Part shown: positions 8,265-17,163 of the stretch, piece by piece
Position numbering within the stretch: the stretch's first letter is position 1
Layout: the number at the start of each line of letters is the position of its first letter
Assembly (NCBI GenBank): GCA_015068615.1
Contig: SVKE01000001.1
Span: forward strand, 1-42,678
Direction of reading: 5' to 3'
DNA from: Oscillospiraceae bacterium
GTDB lineage: Bacteria > Bacillota > Clostridia > UBA1381 > UBA9506
DNA length: 42,678 bases
Made by a program: the position numbers and the translations under genes
The notes under the pieces: generated by a model
The model's database searches: none
The model's input: only the letters and a program-made list of their open reading frames with translations
Told to the model about the DNA's origin: nothing

Positions 8265-9211
8265 GAAATATAGGCATCAATATCCTGAAAGGTTATATCC
8301 TTGTGCAATGCCAGATTGATGCCGTTTGCGACCACCTTGGAAACCCGGTCGATTAATAAATCCACATCCTTTGGCGTGACGATGAACTGCTGCAGGGCTT
8401 CCGGCACCGACTGCCACAAGGTGGCCCGCCCCTCATCGGGGTCAAAGTCCGGCGCAAGACCCAAAGCTTTGCTCCCGGCTTCTCCGGCGGCGGCCAGAAG
8501 GTCTGCCGTGATGGTCACGGCATCAATCACGGTGGGCACGCCCACTGCAATCACCGGCACACCGAGCGTTTCCCGGTTTAAGGCCTTGCGTTTATTGCCC
8601 ACCCCGGCGCCGGGGGAGATGCCTGTGTCGCACAGCTGGATGGTGGTGCTGATTCTATTTGTGCTGCGCGCGGCCAAAGCGTCAACGACGATGACCGCAT
8701 CCGGTCGGATGGTATCTGTGACGCCGCGGATCACCTCGCCGGTTTCCATTCCGGTAATGCCCAGCACCCCCGGCGAAATGGCGCAAACCGGGCGGATGCC
8801 TTCGTCAATCTGGTCGGGAATGTAGGTATGGAGATGGCGCGTAATCATCAGCTGCTGTACAACCTTGGGGCCCAGTGCATCCGGCGTGATGTTCCAGTTG
8901 CCCAACCCCACAGCCAGCACGTTGCTCTTATCCGATAGCTTGAGCAGAGCCATGAGCTCTTCGGCTAAGGCAAAGCAGGCGTTTTCGTAATCGCTGCCCT
9001 CAGCGATGTTTAAGTCCTTTAGCTCCAGCGTCACATAATGTCCCCGGGGCTTTCCCATTTTTTGAGCGGCCTCGTCAGATTCTATCAAGACGCGGCTGAT
9101 GGGGATGCCGTGAAGCTCCTGTTGTGCCATCGTAACGCCGGTGATTTCCGCTGCGGCTTCGGTCAGCATTTCATGGGCTTCAATGGCCAGGTCGGTGCGT
9201 ATATGCGTCAT
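8261..9211 (-). CDS. gpr: Spore germination protease (GPR endopeptidase)
   Basis: A 316-residue member of peptidase family A25. GPR is made in the forespore as a zymogen, autoprocessed, and degrades small acid-soluble spore proteins on germination. Diagnostic stretches are RTDLAIEAHEM at the N-terminus (propeptide region), ELKDLNIAEGSD, LAVGLGNWNITPDALGPK, CAISPGVLGITGMETGE, VVDALAARSTNRI and GAGVGNKRKAL. The start is the ATG at 9209-9211, where GAAGGAAGG precedes it and homology begins; upstream in-frame codons give only hydrophobic sequence. It shows the host is an endospore former. spoIIP, a common neighbour, is not here. Confidence 0.93.
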   Translation of the reverse strand: MTHIRTDLAIEAHEMLTEAAAEITGVTMAQQELHGIPISRVLIESDEAAQKMGKPRGHYVTLELKDLNIAEGSDYENACFALAEELMALLKLSDKSNVLAVGLGNWNITPDALGPKVVQQLMITRHLHTYIPDQIDEGIRPVCAISPGVLGITGMETGEVIRGVTDTIRPDAVIVVDALAARSTNRISTTIQLCDTGISPGAGVGNKRKALNRETLGVPVIAVGVPTVIDAVTITADLLAAAGEAGSKALGLAPDFDPDEGRATLWQSVPEALQQFIVTPKDVDLLIDRVSKVVANGINLALHKDITFQDIDAYIS

Positions 9212-9246
9212 CGGTTCTGCCTTCCTTCTAATATTTTTTTCTAAAT

Positions 9247-9274
9247 TAGTATGAGAAAAAAATTTTAAAATATG
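9247..9274 (-). promoter_or_regulatory. Sigma-G/F-like forespore promoter of gpr
   Basis: Minus strand: CATA (9274-9271) as a -35 core, 17-nt spacer, CATACTA (9253-9247) matching the sigma-G -10 pattern CATnnTA. The start codon is 35 nt downstream of the -10 element. B. subtilis gpr is known to be transcribed by forespore sigma factors, which supports the reading. Confidence 0.55.
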
Positions 9275-9359
9275 TGGAACCTTTTTTAAAACCCTGCGTC
9301 TAAAACAATGTAAAAAGAAAAAAGACGGCAAAACAAGCCGCGAAAAAAGGAGTATGAGA

Positions 9360-10364
9360 ATGAAAACAAAAAAAACAAGCTTAGTTCTGGCAGCCCTTAT
9401 GGCAACCTGCGTGCTGACAAATGGCGTGCTGGCAGCAGAGGCAGATATTGACGAGCCCGCAGTAGCAGTTGATACCATGGCAGAAGCAACGCATGTTACC
9501 TACAGCGGTGTTGTTGCAGAGACCGCCGAAGATGAAGTGGCAGGGCAGTACATACTGTTCGGCGAGGATGAGCGGGCTGACCTGCGTCTGAATGTAACCG
9601 AGGAAACTGTCATCATCCATGCAGACGGCATGCCGGCTTCCTTTGAGGACATTGAAAAGGGTGCAGCTGTTGTGGCGTATCATGGTCTGGCCTCCACCTT
9701 CAGCCTGCCGCCGCAAAGTGCAGCAGAGGTTATTGTTCTGATGGAAGAGGAAACCACCGCAGCGCCGATTTACGCTACGATTGGCAGCGTCACCGAGACA
9801 GAGGAGGGCATCCTGCTTGAAAGCAAGGACGGCTCTTATGTATTCACCATTGTTGAAGACGCTGAAATCACACCCTATAAGACCAGAAACATTGTGACTG
9901 CAGCCGACCTGACAGAGGGCAAAAGAATTCTTGCCTGGAGCGAGGTTATGACCCTGAGTCTGCCGGCACAGGTGACGCCTGATAAGGTGATGCTTCTGCC
10001 TGAGGCCGTGGCTGTTGAAGACGAAGCAGACAAGGAAGAGGAAATTACCGGTCTGGTTGTAAACGGAAAAGCCTTTGCGGCTGAAATTAAAATTGAGGAC
10101 GGTGTAGAGCTTCTGCCCATCCGTGTTATCAGCGAGCATCTGGGCTACACCGTTACCTGGAACGGTGAGGAGAGAAGTGTGCTTGTGGCAGATGACGAGA
10201 ACGCTCTCACAGTTGTTCTGGGAAACAAAAACGTGTCTGGCAAGGAGCGTTCTGAGATGACACTTAGCAAGGAGCCGGTTCTCTTAGACGGCTCAACCTA
10301 TGTAACGCCTGACTTCTTCGCTCTTTTAACAGGCGATGAAACCATTGTTGAAATCAGAGGCTAA
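9360..10364 (+). CDS. Secreted protein with a copper-amine-oxidase-N-type stalk domain
   Basis: A 334-residue exported protein. A signal peptide (MKTKKTSLVLAALMATCVLTN) is followed by an acidic region with two similar beta-rich repeats (about 45-125 and 130-215), each ending near LPPQSAAEVIVLM or LPAQVTPDKVMLL. Residues about 225-325 form the stalk domain: VVNGKAFAAEI, ELLPIRVISEHLGYTVTW, VLVADDENALTVVLG. This domain is common on Clostridial surface proteins and has no catalytic role; the name is historical. The start is ATG 9360 because AAGGAG lies 7 nt upstream, while the ATG at 9354 is too close. Precise role unknown. Confidence 0.75.
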   Translation: MKTKKTSLVLAALMATCVLTNGVLAAEADIDEPAVAVDTMAEATHVTYSGVVAETAEDEVAGQYILFGEDERADLRLNVTEETVIIHADGMPASFEDIEKGAAVVAYHGLASTFSLPPQSAAEVIVLMEEETTAAPIYATIGSVTETEEGILLESKDGSYVFTIVEDAEITPYKTRNIVTAADLTEGKRILAWSEVMTLSLPAQVTPDKVMLLPEAVAVEDEADKEEEITGLVVNGKAFAAEIKIEDGVELLPIRVISEHLGYTVTWNGEERSVLVADDENALTVVLGNKNVSGKERSEMTLSKEPVLLDGSTYVTPDFFALLTGDETIVEIRG

Positions 10365-10377
10365 GTCTTGTTGCTGT

Positions 10378-10406
10378 AAGGCCGTCGGGAGCATCCCGGC
10401 GGCCTT
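10378..10406 (+). terminator. Terminator-like hairpin after the stalk-domain gene
   Basis: AAGGCCGTCGGGA and TCCCGGCGGCCTT form a 13-bp stem with one mismatch and a 3-nt loop. Only a weak T-rich tail follows (GCATATTTCTATAT). Confidence 0.6.
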
Positions 10407-10475
10407 GCATATTTCTATATATTTCGGACAGAATAAGAAAGAATAAGAAAAATGAGAAATTTTTGCAAAAAAATA

Positions 10476-10504
10476 TTGACAAAGCTGTATTTATTTGCTA
10501 TAAT
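10476..10504 (+). promoter_or_regulatory. Strong promoter of tRNA-Glu
   Basis: TTGACA (10476-10481), 17-nt spacer, TATAAT (10499-10504), a full consensus match 73 nt upstream of the tRNA. Confidence 0.85.
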
Positions 10505-10577
10505 AGCATAGTCGTAAATTGAGCGGCAGACAATGACCTTGTATAAGATTTTATCTTCTGCGGTTTTTATATCTTGA

Positions 10578-10652
10578 GGCCCGTTGGTCAAGCGGTTAAG
10601 ACACCGCCCTTTCACGGCGGTAACACGAGTTCGATTCTCGTACGGGTCACCA
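10578..10652 (+). tRNA. tRNA-Glu (UUC)
   Basis: The acceptor stem GGCCCGT pairs with ACGGGTC (one G-U). The anticodon stem CCGCC/GGCGG encloses CTTTCAC, giving anticodon TTC. The T arm is ACGAG-TTCGATT-CTCGT, followed by discriminator A and an encoded CCA. It decodes GAA/GAG. Confidence 0.95.
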
Positions 10653-10653
10653 G

Positions 10654-10696
10654 AAACACCTCTACATTCTTCATTGGATTAAGAGGTGTTTTTTTC
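10654..10696 (+). terminator. Terminator of tRNA-Glu
   Basis: AAACACCTCT pairs with AGAGGTGTTT over an 18-nt loop, followed by a T-run. From here to the start at 11109 (about 410 bp) I see no gene or clear promoter; a TATAAT at 11021-11026 lacks a good -35 box. Confidence 0.8.
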
Positions 10697-11108
10697 ATTC
10701 GGTCCATAGCAATACGGGGTCTGGCTTTTTGCGCCTTTTACAGAGTATAAGCCTGTGATAACTCTTTACAGGGGAGGTGCAAGCCGACGATTCAACTGAT
10801 GGTCATGACTGTGCTCGTAAATACTGACGCGAATTATATTGTTTTGTTTACTCAAAAGGCACACAAAAGAAATTTAACCATATATTATTTCTATAATATT
10901 TATGCTAAAATGGCATCATGGCAAGGTGTGGTTTTCACAGGGACCGCAAGCAACATAGCCGCCGCCGGAGTATAGAGATAGCGACAATAGGCGCCGAAGT
11001 TCTATCAATGAACAGTTATGTATAATTTTTGTGAAGAGCATCACTTTTTGGTGATGTATTTATAAGGGAATAACATTCTAAAGCAAGTGCATATAGGGGG
11101 AAGAATAT

Positions 11109-13772
11109 ATGAAAAATGTACACGTGATACCTCACAGTCATTGGGACAGAGAGTGGTATATGCCATTTGATTATCACAGAGCATATCTGGTAAAATTAAT
11201 CGATGAGTGTATGAATTTATTTGAAAATGATAAAGCATATAAGGCATTTCACTTAGATGGTCACACCGCCCTGGTTGAGGACTATCTGGAAATAAAGCCT
11301 CAAAACGAGCAGAAAATTAAAGAGTACATAAAAAATGAAAGGTTTGCCGTTGGTCCCTGGTACATCTTGCAGGACGAATTCCTGACAAGTGCGGAAGCCA
11401 ACATCAGAAATCTATTGGTGGGCATGGATTTAGCCAGAACACTGGGCAAGGTCACAAAGGTGGGGTATTTCCCTGATTCCTTTGGTAACGCAGGGCAAAT
11501 GCCGCAGATTTTATCTCAGGCAGGCATGAAAGCTATACTTTTTGGCAGAGGTGTAAAATCTGTAGGTATGGATAACGCAGTAATTGAGGATGAAGCCTAT
11601 GCGTCAAAATATTCAGAAATTTATTGGGCATCGCCCGATGGCACCTGCCTTCCCTCTGTTACACTTCCCAACTGGTATTGTAATGGTATGGAAATACCTA
11701 AGGATGCCGATAGAGATTATTGGGATACAACCCTAAAAAATGTAGAAAAATTTGCATCAACCGACGAGCTTTTGTTGCTCAACGGCTGTGACCACCAGCC
11801 TGTGCAGATAGATTTATCAGAGGCTTTAGCCAATGCAAGAGAAAAATATCCTGCATACAACTTTATCCATTCCGATATGGAAAGCTATATGGATGCTGTT
11901 ATCAAGAATCTTCCCGCTGATGTAACAACCATAACAGGCGAACTGATAAGCCAGGACACAAATGGTTGGTTCACTTTAGTCAATACTTGTTCTGCCCACG
12001 TTGATCTAAAGGTAATGAACAGAAAATGCGAAATGCTTTTGGAGGGAGTGGCCGAACCGCTATCCGTTATGACACGGGAAATGGGGAAAGAGTATCCCCA
12101 TGATATGCTTTTGTATTCGTGGAAAACATTGATGAAAAACCACCCTCACGACAGCATCTGTGCTTGCAGCTGTGATGCAGTAGCCGAGGAAATGAGAACA
12201 AGGTTCAAAAAGGCGCAGTACTCAGCAGAAGTAATCATACATGATAACCTTGAATATATAAAACAACACACTGATATATCGAAATTTTCAGATTGTGATG
12301 CAGTATTTATGGTTGTCAATACAATGTCAAAAGGAAGGTGCGGTTTAATTTCGACAGATGTTGATTTAAAACGTGTATATAAACCGCAAAATGCACCGCA
12401 GACCTTTAAAGAATTAAATGACACCATCTACAAGGGCGCATACGAATTGGTCGATGAAGATGGAAACAGATACGCCTGTGAGGTAGCTAACCAAAGAGCA
12501 CAGTTTGACTATGATTTACCAAAGAGAAGCTTCAGGCAGCGATATATCGCACAGCGTGTAACGGTTTCTTTTGAGGCAGAGGATGTGCCGGCATTGAGCT
12601 GTAAGCTCTATGGCTTGAGAAAAACAAGCAAAGCAGAAAGCACAGCCGTGGCAAACAACACCTTGGAAAACAAGTACCTGAAGGCTGTTATACAGGCAGA
12701 TGGCACAATAGATTTGCTTGATAAAACCACAAACAAGGTATTTCAAGGACTTATGCGCTTTGAAGACACCGGTGATATTGGCTCTGAATATACGTATGTT
12801 CCTGCAAACGCAGAACCTATATTGTCAGGCAATAGGAATGCAGAGATTGAACTGATAAGGCAAAATGATTTTGTGACGGAATATAAGGTGACTGTCACAA
12901 TGAATATTCCAAAGTCGCAGGATAGTAGTGCTGACGAGGAAAGAAATACATATGTTGCACTTTGTGACAGAGTTGGCGGAAGAAGTGATGAATCAGTAGC
13001 TTTAAACATCACATCATATTTGACATTAACTAAAAACAGCAGGCGACTAGATGTAAAGACAGTTGTTGACAATAACGCACGCGACCACCGCCTGCGAGTG
13101 CTGTTCCCAACGGGATTAAATGCAACTGCGCATAAAGCGGAAACTATCTTTGAGGCACCTGTCCGTAATAATGCTCACAAAGAGACGTGGACCTACCCAT
13201 CAGGTTGTGAGCACCAGCAGGGCTTTGTATGCATGAGCGATGAGGAAGCGGGTATTGCCGTAGCCAATATTGGCCTTTATGAATACGAAACAATGGGTAA
13301 CACCATTGCAGTAACACTTCTTCGCGCAGTAGGAGAGATGGGCGACTGGGGAGTGTTCCCCACCGAGCTTTCGCAGGTGCAAAAGACCTTGGAGCTGGAG
13401 TATTCAATTATGCCCTATGGCGATGAGGCTGACATATATACTGATCTTTCTGCGTTCCAATATCCAATGCTTACAACACAGATTTTTGAGTCAAACGAAA
13501 ATAAATTAAATAAGGAAACCCTGGTGTGGAGCGGAGACTATTTAAAAGCCTTTGCATTTAAAAACAAGATGAATGGGAAAGACATTATAATGCGCTGGGC
13601 AAACTATTCAAATGATGAACAGATACTCACAATTAAGAAAACCAAGGTAATAGATAATCTGTATAGAAGCAATGTAATAGAGGAAAAAGGAGAAATGCTT
13701 TTTGAAGAGGGTGGCGAGTGGAAAATCTCCGTTAAGCCTTACGAAATTATTACAGTTGGAGTGGTGAAATAA
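11109..13772 (+). CDS. Glycoside hydrolase family 38 alpha-mannosidase
   Basis: An 887-residue cytosolic (no signal peptide) GH38 enzyme cleaving alpha-mannosides with retention of configuration. Expected zinc ligands are H11 and D13 in HSHWDREW. D89 in GPWYILQDE is the predicted nucleophile and zinc ligand, D123 in YFPDSFGNAGQ the likely acid/base region, and the late zinc histidine lies in NHPHDSICAC. The C-terminal half is the usual beta-rich GH38 region. A GGGGGAAG site precedes the ATG. Its stop TAA shares a base with the next ATG, so translation is probably coupled with the GH92 gene. Base composition is AT-richer than topB or htpG. The linkage cleaved is not determinable. Confidence 0.9.
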   Translation: MKNVHVIPHSHWDREWYMPFDYHRAYLVKLIDECMNLFENDKAYKAFHLDGHTALVEDYLEIKPQNEQKIKEYIKNERFAVGPWYILQDEFLTSAEANIRNLLVGMDLARTLGKVTKVGYFPDSFGNAGQMPQILSQAGMKAILFGRGVKSVGMDNAVIEDEAYASKYSEIYWASPDGTCLPSVTLPNWYCNGMEIPKDADRDYWDTTLKNVEKFASTDELLLLNGCDHQPVQIDLSEALANAREKYPAYNFIHSDMESYMDAVIKNLPADVTTITGELISQDTNGWFTLVNTCSAHVDLKVMNRKCEMLLEGVAEPLSVMTREMGKEYPHDMLLYSWKTLMKNHPHDSICACSCDAVAEEMRTRFKKAQYSAEVIIHDNLEYIKQHTDISKFSDCDAVFMVVNTMSKGRCGLISTDVDLKRVYKPQNAPQTFKELNDTIYKGAYELVDEDGNRYACEVANQRAQFDYDLPKRSFRQRYIAQRVTVSFEAEDVPALSCKLYGLRKTSKAESTAVANNTLENKYLKAVIQADGTIDLLDKTTNKVFQGLMRFEDTGDIGSEYTYVPANAEPILSGNRNAEIELIRQNDFVTEYKVTVTMNIPKSQDSSADEERNTYVALCDRVGGRSDESVALNITSYLTLTKNSRRLDVKTVVDNNARDHRLRVLFPTGLNATAHKAETIFEAPVRNNAHKETWTYPSGCEHQQGFVCMSDEEAGIAVANIGLYEYETMGNTIAVTLLRAVGEMGDWGVFPTELSQVQKTLELEYSIMPYGDEADIYTDLSAFQYPMLTTQIFESNENKLNKETLVWSGDYLKAFAFKNKMNGKDIIMRWANYSNDEQILTIKKTKVIDNLYRSNVIEEKGEMLFEEGGEWKISVKPYEIITVGVVK

Positions 13773-15748
13773 TGAAGCTGGTTGATTTGGTAAATATCAA
13801 GCAAGGTACAGACTCACGTCAAAGATACTCAAATGGCAACACCTTACCATTGGTTCAGCAGCCTTATGGTTTTGCAAGCTTTGCTCCGCAGACGGATTCG
13901 AGTCGCGGAAACTGGTTTTTTAACCCCGAGGACTGTAGCTTTGAGGGCATACGAATCACACGTCAGCCAAGTCCGTGGATAGGCGAGCAGGGGGCAGTAT
14001 GTATAATGCCGCAATTCGATATTCCCTGTGAGCATCCCAGCATGCGTTGGTCAGGGATAAGACCCCGTGATGCAGTTCTTATGCCTCACTATATGAAATA
14101 TGATTTGTTGAGGTCGCGCGCAACAATCGAGCTTACTCCTACAAACAGCGGTGCTTGTATAAGAGTGAATTTTAAGGATTCTAGCAGAAATAATTACATT
14201 TCTGTCTTGCCTGTTGACACGCCTTGTGAGTATGAAGTGGATGGAAATATTGTGTCGGGCTATACAGAGTGTGTATCCAAGCAAAAGGAAAGAAAAAACG
14301 CAAAGGTATACTTCGTTCTTGAATTTTGCGACGGTCATATTTCTAATGTATTGTTAAGAGAAGGTTCGGCTCACATAAAGGCAGAGGTGCAGAATATAGA
14401 ATTTAAGCTCTCCACATCCCTGATAAGTGTGGCCCAGGCGAAGCAAAATCTAAGACGTGAGCATACTTATGGCTGCTTTGATGATTTAAAAGAGAAAAAC
14501 GAAAAGAACTGGGAAGAGTATCTTTCACGTGTTATCATCAAAACTGACGACGAGGATACAATGCGTACATTCTACTCTTGTATGTACAGGTTTTTGTTGT
14601 ATCCGCACAAGGCGTATGAGCTTGATGAGCATGATAATCCCATACACTATTCACCAGGTAAGGATTGTGTGGTAAGCGGTTATCATTACACAGACAACGG
14701 CTTTTGGGATACATACAGAACATTTTATTCTTTGCTTGCGCTAGTGGACTTTGATGAGTACAGAAAAATATTGGACAGCTTCATAACCGATTATGAAAAT
14801 GACGGATGGCTTCCCAGATGGACGGCCACAGAGCCAAAAAACTGTATGCCGTCCACTATGATAGATGCAGTACTTGCTGATGGTGCTAAATACAGAGCCA
14901 TTCAAGGAGAAAGACTAGAAACAGCACTTGAAGCGATGATTAAACACGCAAATGTACCATCTGAATACAAAGAGTTTGGCAGAACGGGTTGTGTAGAGTA
15001 TACACGCCTTGGCTATGTGCCTAATGATGAGTATAGAGAAAGCGTAAATCTTACACTCGATGCCGCCTATGGTGATTGGTGTATAGCGGAAATTGCTAAA
15101 ATTCTTGGAAAAGAAGATATAGAGGCAGAATATCGCAAACGCTCAAAGAGTTATAAAAATATATTTGATAAAGAAACAGGATTTATGAGAAGTCGTAATA
15201 AGGCGGGGGAATTTCGCGCGGGCTTTTCCCCTGAAAGCTGGGGACTTGACTACACAGAGGCAAGCGCATATCAAACAAGCTTTGCTGTTCAGCATGATCT
15301 TGAGGGATTGGCCGAGCTCCATGGCGGACGAGAAAAGCTTGTGAAAAAGCTTGATGAGTTTTTTGATACACCGCCCGTGTATCTTCCTGGTGGCTATGGC
15401 AACGAAATCCACGAAATGACTGAAATGGCGGCATACGACTTTGGGCAGTGTGCAATTTCCAATCAGCCAAGCTTCCATATTCCGTTCATTTATGCATACT
15501 TTGGTGAAAATGAAAAGTGTGAACATTGGGTAGAAAGACTTTGCCGGGAGGGATTTTCTTATCGTGATGATGGTTTTCCCGGGGATGAGGACAATGGCAC
15601 GATGGCAGCGTTTTATATATTTTGCTGTATGGGCCTTTATCCCCTTACACCGGGCAAGGCAGAATTTGTTCGTTTCCGTGGGTTGGCAGATGATGTAAAA
15701 ATTAACGGATTACCTCTTGAGGCAGCCATAGAAAAGGCGGTAAAATAA
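13772..15748 (+). CDS. Glycoside hydrolase family 92 alpha-mannosidase
   Basis: A 658-residue GH92-type enzyme; this family comprises calcium-dependent inverting exo-alpha-mannosidases. Recognisable segments are GNTLPLVQQPYGFASFAPQT near residue 23 (family pattern GN-P), GIRITRQPSPWIGEQG, NGFWDTYRTFYSLLAL near 310, GGYGNEIHEMTEMA, the NQPSFHIPFIYAYFG segment and GDEDNGTMAAFYIFCCMG near 617. Many family members are secreted and around 750 residues. This one lacks a signal peptide and is shorter, so it likely works in the cytosol on imported oligosaccharides with the coupled GH38 gene. No transporter is adjacent. Bond specificity cannot be assigned. Confidence 0.88.
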   Translation: MKLVDLVNIKQGTDSRQRYSNGNTLPLVQQPYGFASFAPQTDSSRGNWFFNPEDCSFEGIRITRQPSPWIGEQGAVCIMPQFDIPCEHPSMRWSGIRPRDAVLMPHYMKYDLLRSRATIELTPTNSGACIRVNFKDSSRNNYISVLPVDTPCEYEVDGNIVSGYTECVSKQKERKNAKVYFVLEFCDGHISNVLLREGSAHIKAEVQNIEFKLSTSLISVAQAKQNLRREHTYGCFDDLKEKNEKNWEEYLSRVIIKTDDEDTMRTFYSCMYRFLLYPHKAYELDEHDNPIHYSPGKDCVVSGYHYTDNGFWDTYRTFYSLLALVDFDEYRKILDSFITDYENDGWLPRWTATEPKNCMPSTMIDAVLADGAKYRAIQGERLETALEAMIKHANVPSEYKEFGRTGCVEYTRLGYVPNDEYRESVNLTLDAAYGDWCIAEIAKILGKEDIEAEYRKRSKSYKNIFDKETGFMRSRNKAGEFRAGFSPESWGLDYTEASAYQTSFAVQHDLEGLAELHGGREKLVKKLDEFFDTPPVYLPGGYGNEIHEMTEMAAYDFGQCAISNQPSFHIPFIYAYFGENEKCEHWVERLCREGFSYRDDGFPGDEDNGTMAAFYIFCCMGLYPLTPGKAEFVRFRGLADDVKINGLPLEAAIEKAVK

Positions 15749-15910
15749 ACACGTTTTGCCTATGATTTTGACAACGACTTTATCAGCCTCCCACTCATCT
15801 GCGTTTACATTCATGGCAGGCAAAAGAGCAAGCATTTTGAGATGAAAAATAGGAGTGAATTTTTACATCAACGACTAACAGTAACGTTAATATTATAACA
15901 ATACATAAGT

Positions 15911-15942
15911 AGGGGGCTGTAGCATTTGGCTACAGCCCCCTT
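15911..15942. terminator. Hairpin family copy 3 between convergent operons
   Basis: AGGGGGCTGTAGC, ATTTG loop, GCTACAGCCCCCTT. It lies between the GH92 gene and the minus-strand methyltransferase operon. The rest of the 15749-16127 gap holds nothing else I can support. Confidence 0.7.
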
Positions 15943-16127
15943 AGCATAGATACAATTTTAAAAATTTTCCCATCTCCGGTTGCTATGCAAAAATTTAAGA
16001 AACAACAAGCAAAAAGCCCTTACGTTCGCCTGCATAAAGCTTGTCAGCAGTAAATGCTTTAAAACATCATTTGTTCTATATAATTCTTGCTAAAGAGCTT
16101 GTTTGAAGACAAATCTTCATTCAGCAA

Positions 16128-17138
16128 TCAGTTGTCATAATATTCCTCTACTGCGCCAAAGAACGCTCTTATATTATCCCATGGAGAAAGAGGTGGAATG
16201 TCACAACCTGAGGAAATGACAAAATTGGGGCTGGAACAGCATTTTTTCATAACGTCCAGCGTTGCATTTCTGATTGATTCAGGGGTTCCGCCGAAGAATT
16301 CTGCCGACGGACTGATATTTCCCATAACAACCGTGTCAGAAGGGATTTTGGAGAGCATTTCTGCCATGTCTATTGAGTTTCCGAAATGGTATGCCGCAGA
16401 GCCTGTGGCAAGGATTGAGTCTATCATGGCAATTGTGTTGTCTCCGCAGTTGTGGTATATAACAATAAAGTTGTCGTCCTGAACGCTGTCAACAATTTTC
16501 TTCACATACGGACTTGAAAACTCGCTTTCAAGTGCAGGAGACAAAAGTCCCGCAACAGGCTCGGCAAGCATAATTCCGTTTGCACCTGCAGCCTTGTAAG
16601 CCTTGCAGTATTCAATAATAAACGCGGTGGCCTTTTCAAGAACGGTGTGAACCATTTCGGGCTCATCGTAGCAATCCATCATTACTTCGGTTACATCAAG
16701 AAGCCTTGCCGCCAGTGAAAACGGACCTATTGCCCCGGCGAATACCGGTCTGTCGGTTATTTCTTCAACGGCTTTTTTTATAGCGTCTATATAGAGGCCT
16801 GTGCGGCAGGCGCCTATGGGAGGAATTTCAAGAGCCTCCGCTTCATCCAGGTCGTTTACAACCCGGCCTACTACGGTAGGCACCTCGCCGTCGAACACCT
16901 TTATCTGCGAGCCGAAGCATTCTGCCTCAACAGAAAGGTCCATCAGGCTGACAGATGCCGCAGCATCTGTGATGTCGGCAATCTTCTTCATGCCCTCTGC
17001 CTGAAACTCGCTGCTTGAAATAAGCTCCTCTACGGTAATTCCCAGAAGCTGTATAGATGGGAATGAAAGTATTGGGAGCGCCTTTTTTGTTTCGGCATTT
17101 TTCAGCTGCTCCAGCCATTTGCGCATATTCCGTTTCAT
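16128..17138 (-). CDS. UroD-family corrinoid methyltransferase (MtaA/MtbA-like) with zinc motif
   Basis: A 336-residue protein of the uroporphyrinogen-decarboxylase fold, but of the methyltransferase branch. H229-x-C231 in YHNCGDN and C312 in SSGCDIP reproduce the His-x-Cys...Cys zinc site that MtaA/MtbA-type enzymes use to activate a thiol or similar methyl acceptor. It probably moves a methyl group to or from the corrinoid protein encoded just upstream. The gene is last in a minus-strand operon, 25 nt after the fusion gene. The ATG at 17136-17138 follows AAAGGA; longer in-frame readings lack homology. HemE is unlikely because no other haem genes are present and HemE has no such zinc motif. 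Substrate unknown. Confidence 0.8.
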   Translation of the reverse strand: MKRNMRKWLEQLKNAETKKALPILSFPSIQLLGITVEELISSSEFQAEGMKKIADITDAAASVSLMDLSVEAECFGSQIKVFDGEVPTVVGRVVNDLDEAEALEIPPIGACRTGLYIDAIKKAVEEITDRPVFAGAIGPFSLAARLLDVTEVMMDCYDEPEMVHTVLEKATAFIIEYCKAYKAAGANGIMLAEPVAGLLSPALESEFSSPYVKKIVDSVQDDNFIVIYHNCGDNTIAMIDSILATGSAAYHFGNSIDMAEMLSKIPSDTVVMGNISPSAEFFGGTPESIRNATLDVMKKCCSSPNFVISSGCDIPPLSPWDNIRAFFGAVEEYYDN

Positions 17139-17163
17139 GTGCCATACATTCCTTTCAAGAAAA

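Noticed and set aside
9381-10139. A 252-codon minus-strand open frame inside the stalk-domain gene
   Set aside because: It is antisense to a gene with signal peptide, ribosome site and known domain; its His/Cys-rich product resembles no protein.
10700-11108. A gene or RNA in the gap before the GH38 gene
   Set aside because: No open frame with a ribosome site, no tRNA-like fold and no convincing promoter pair were found.
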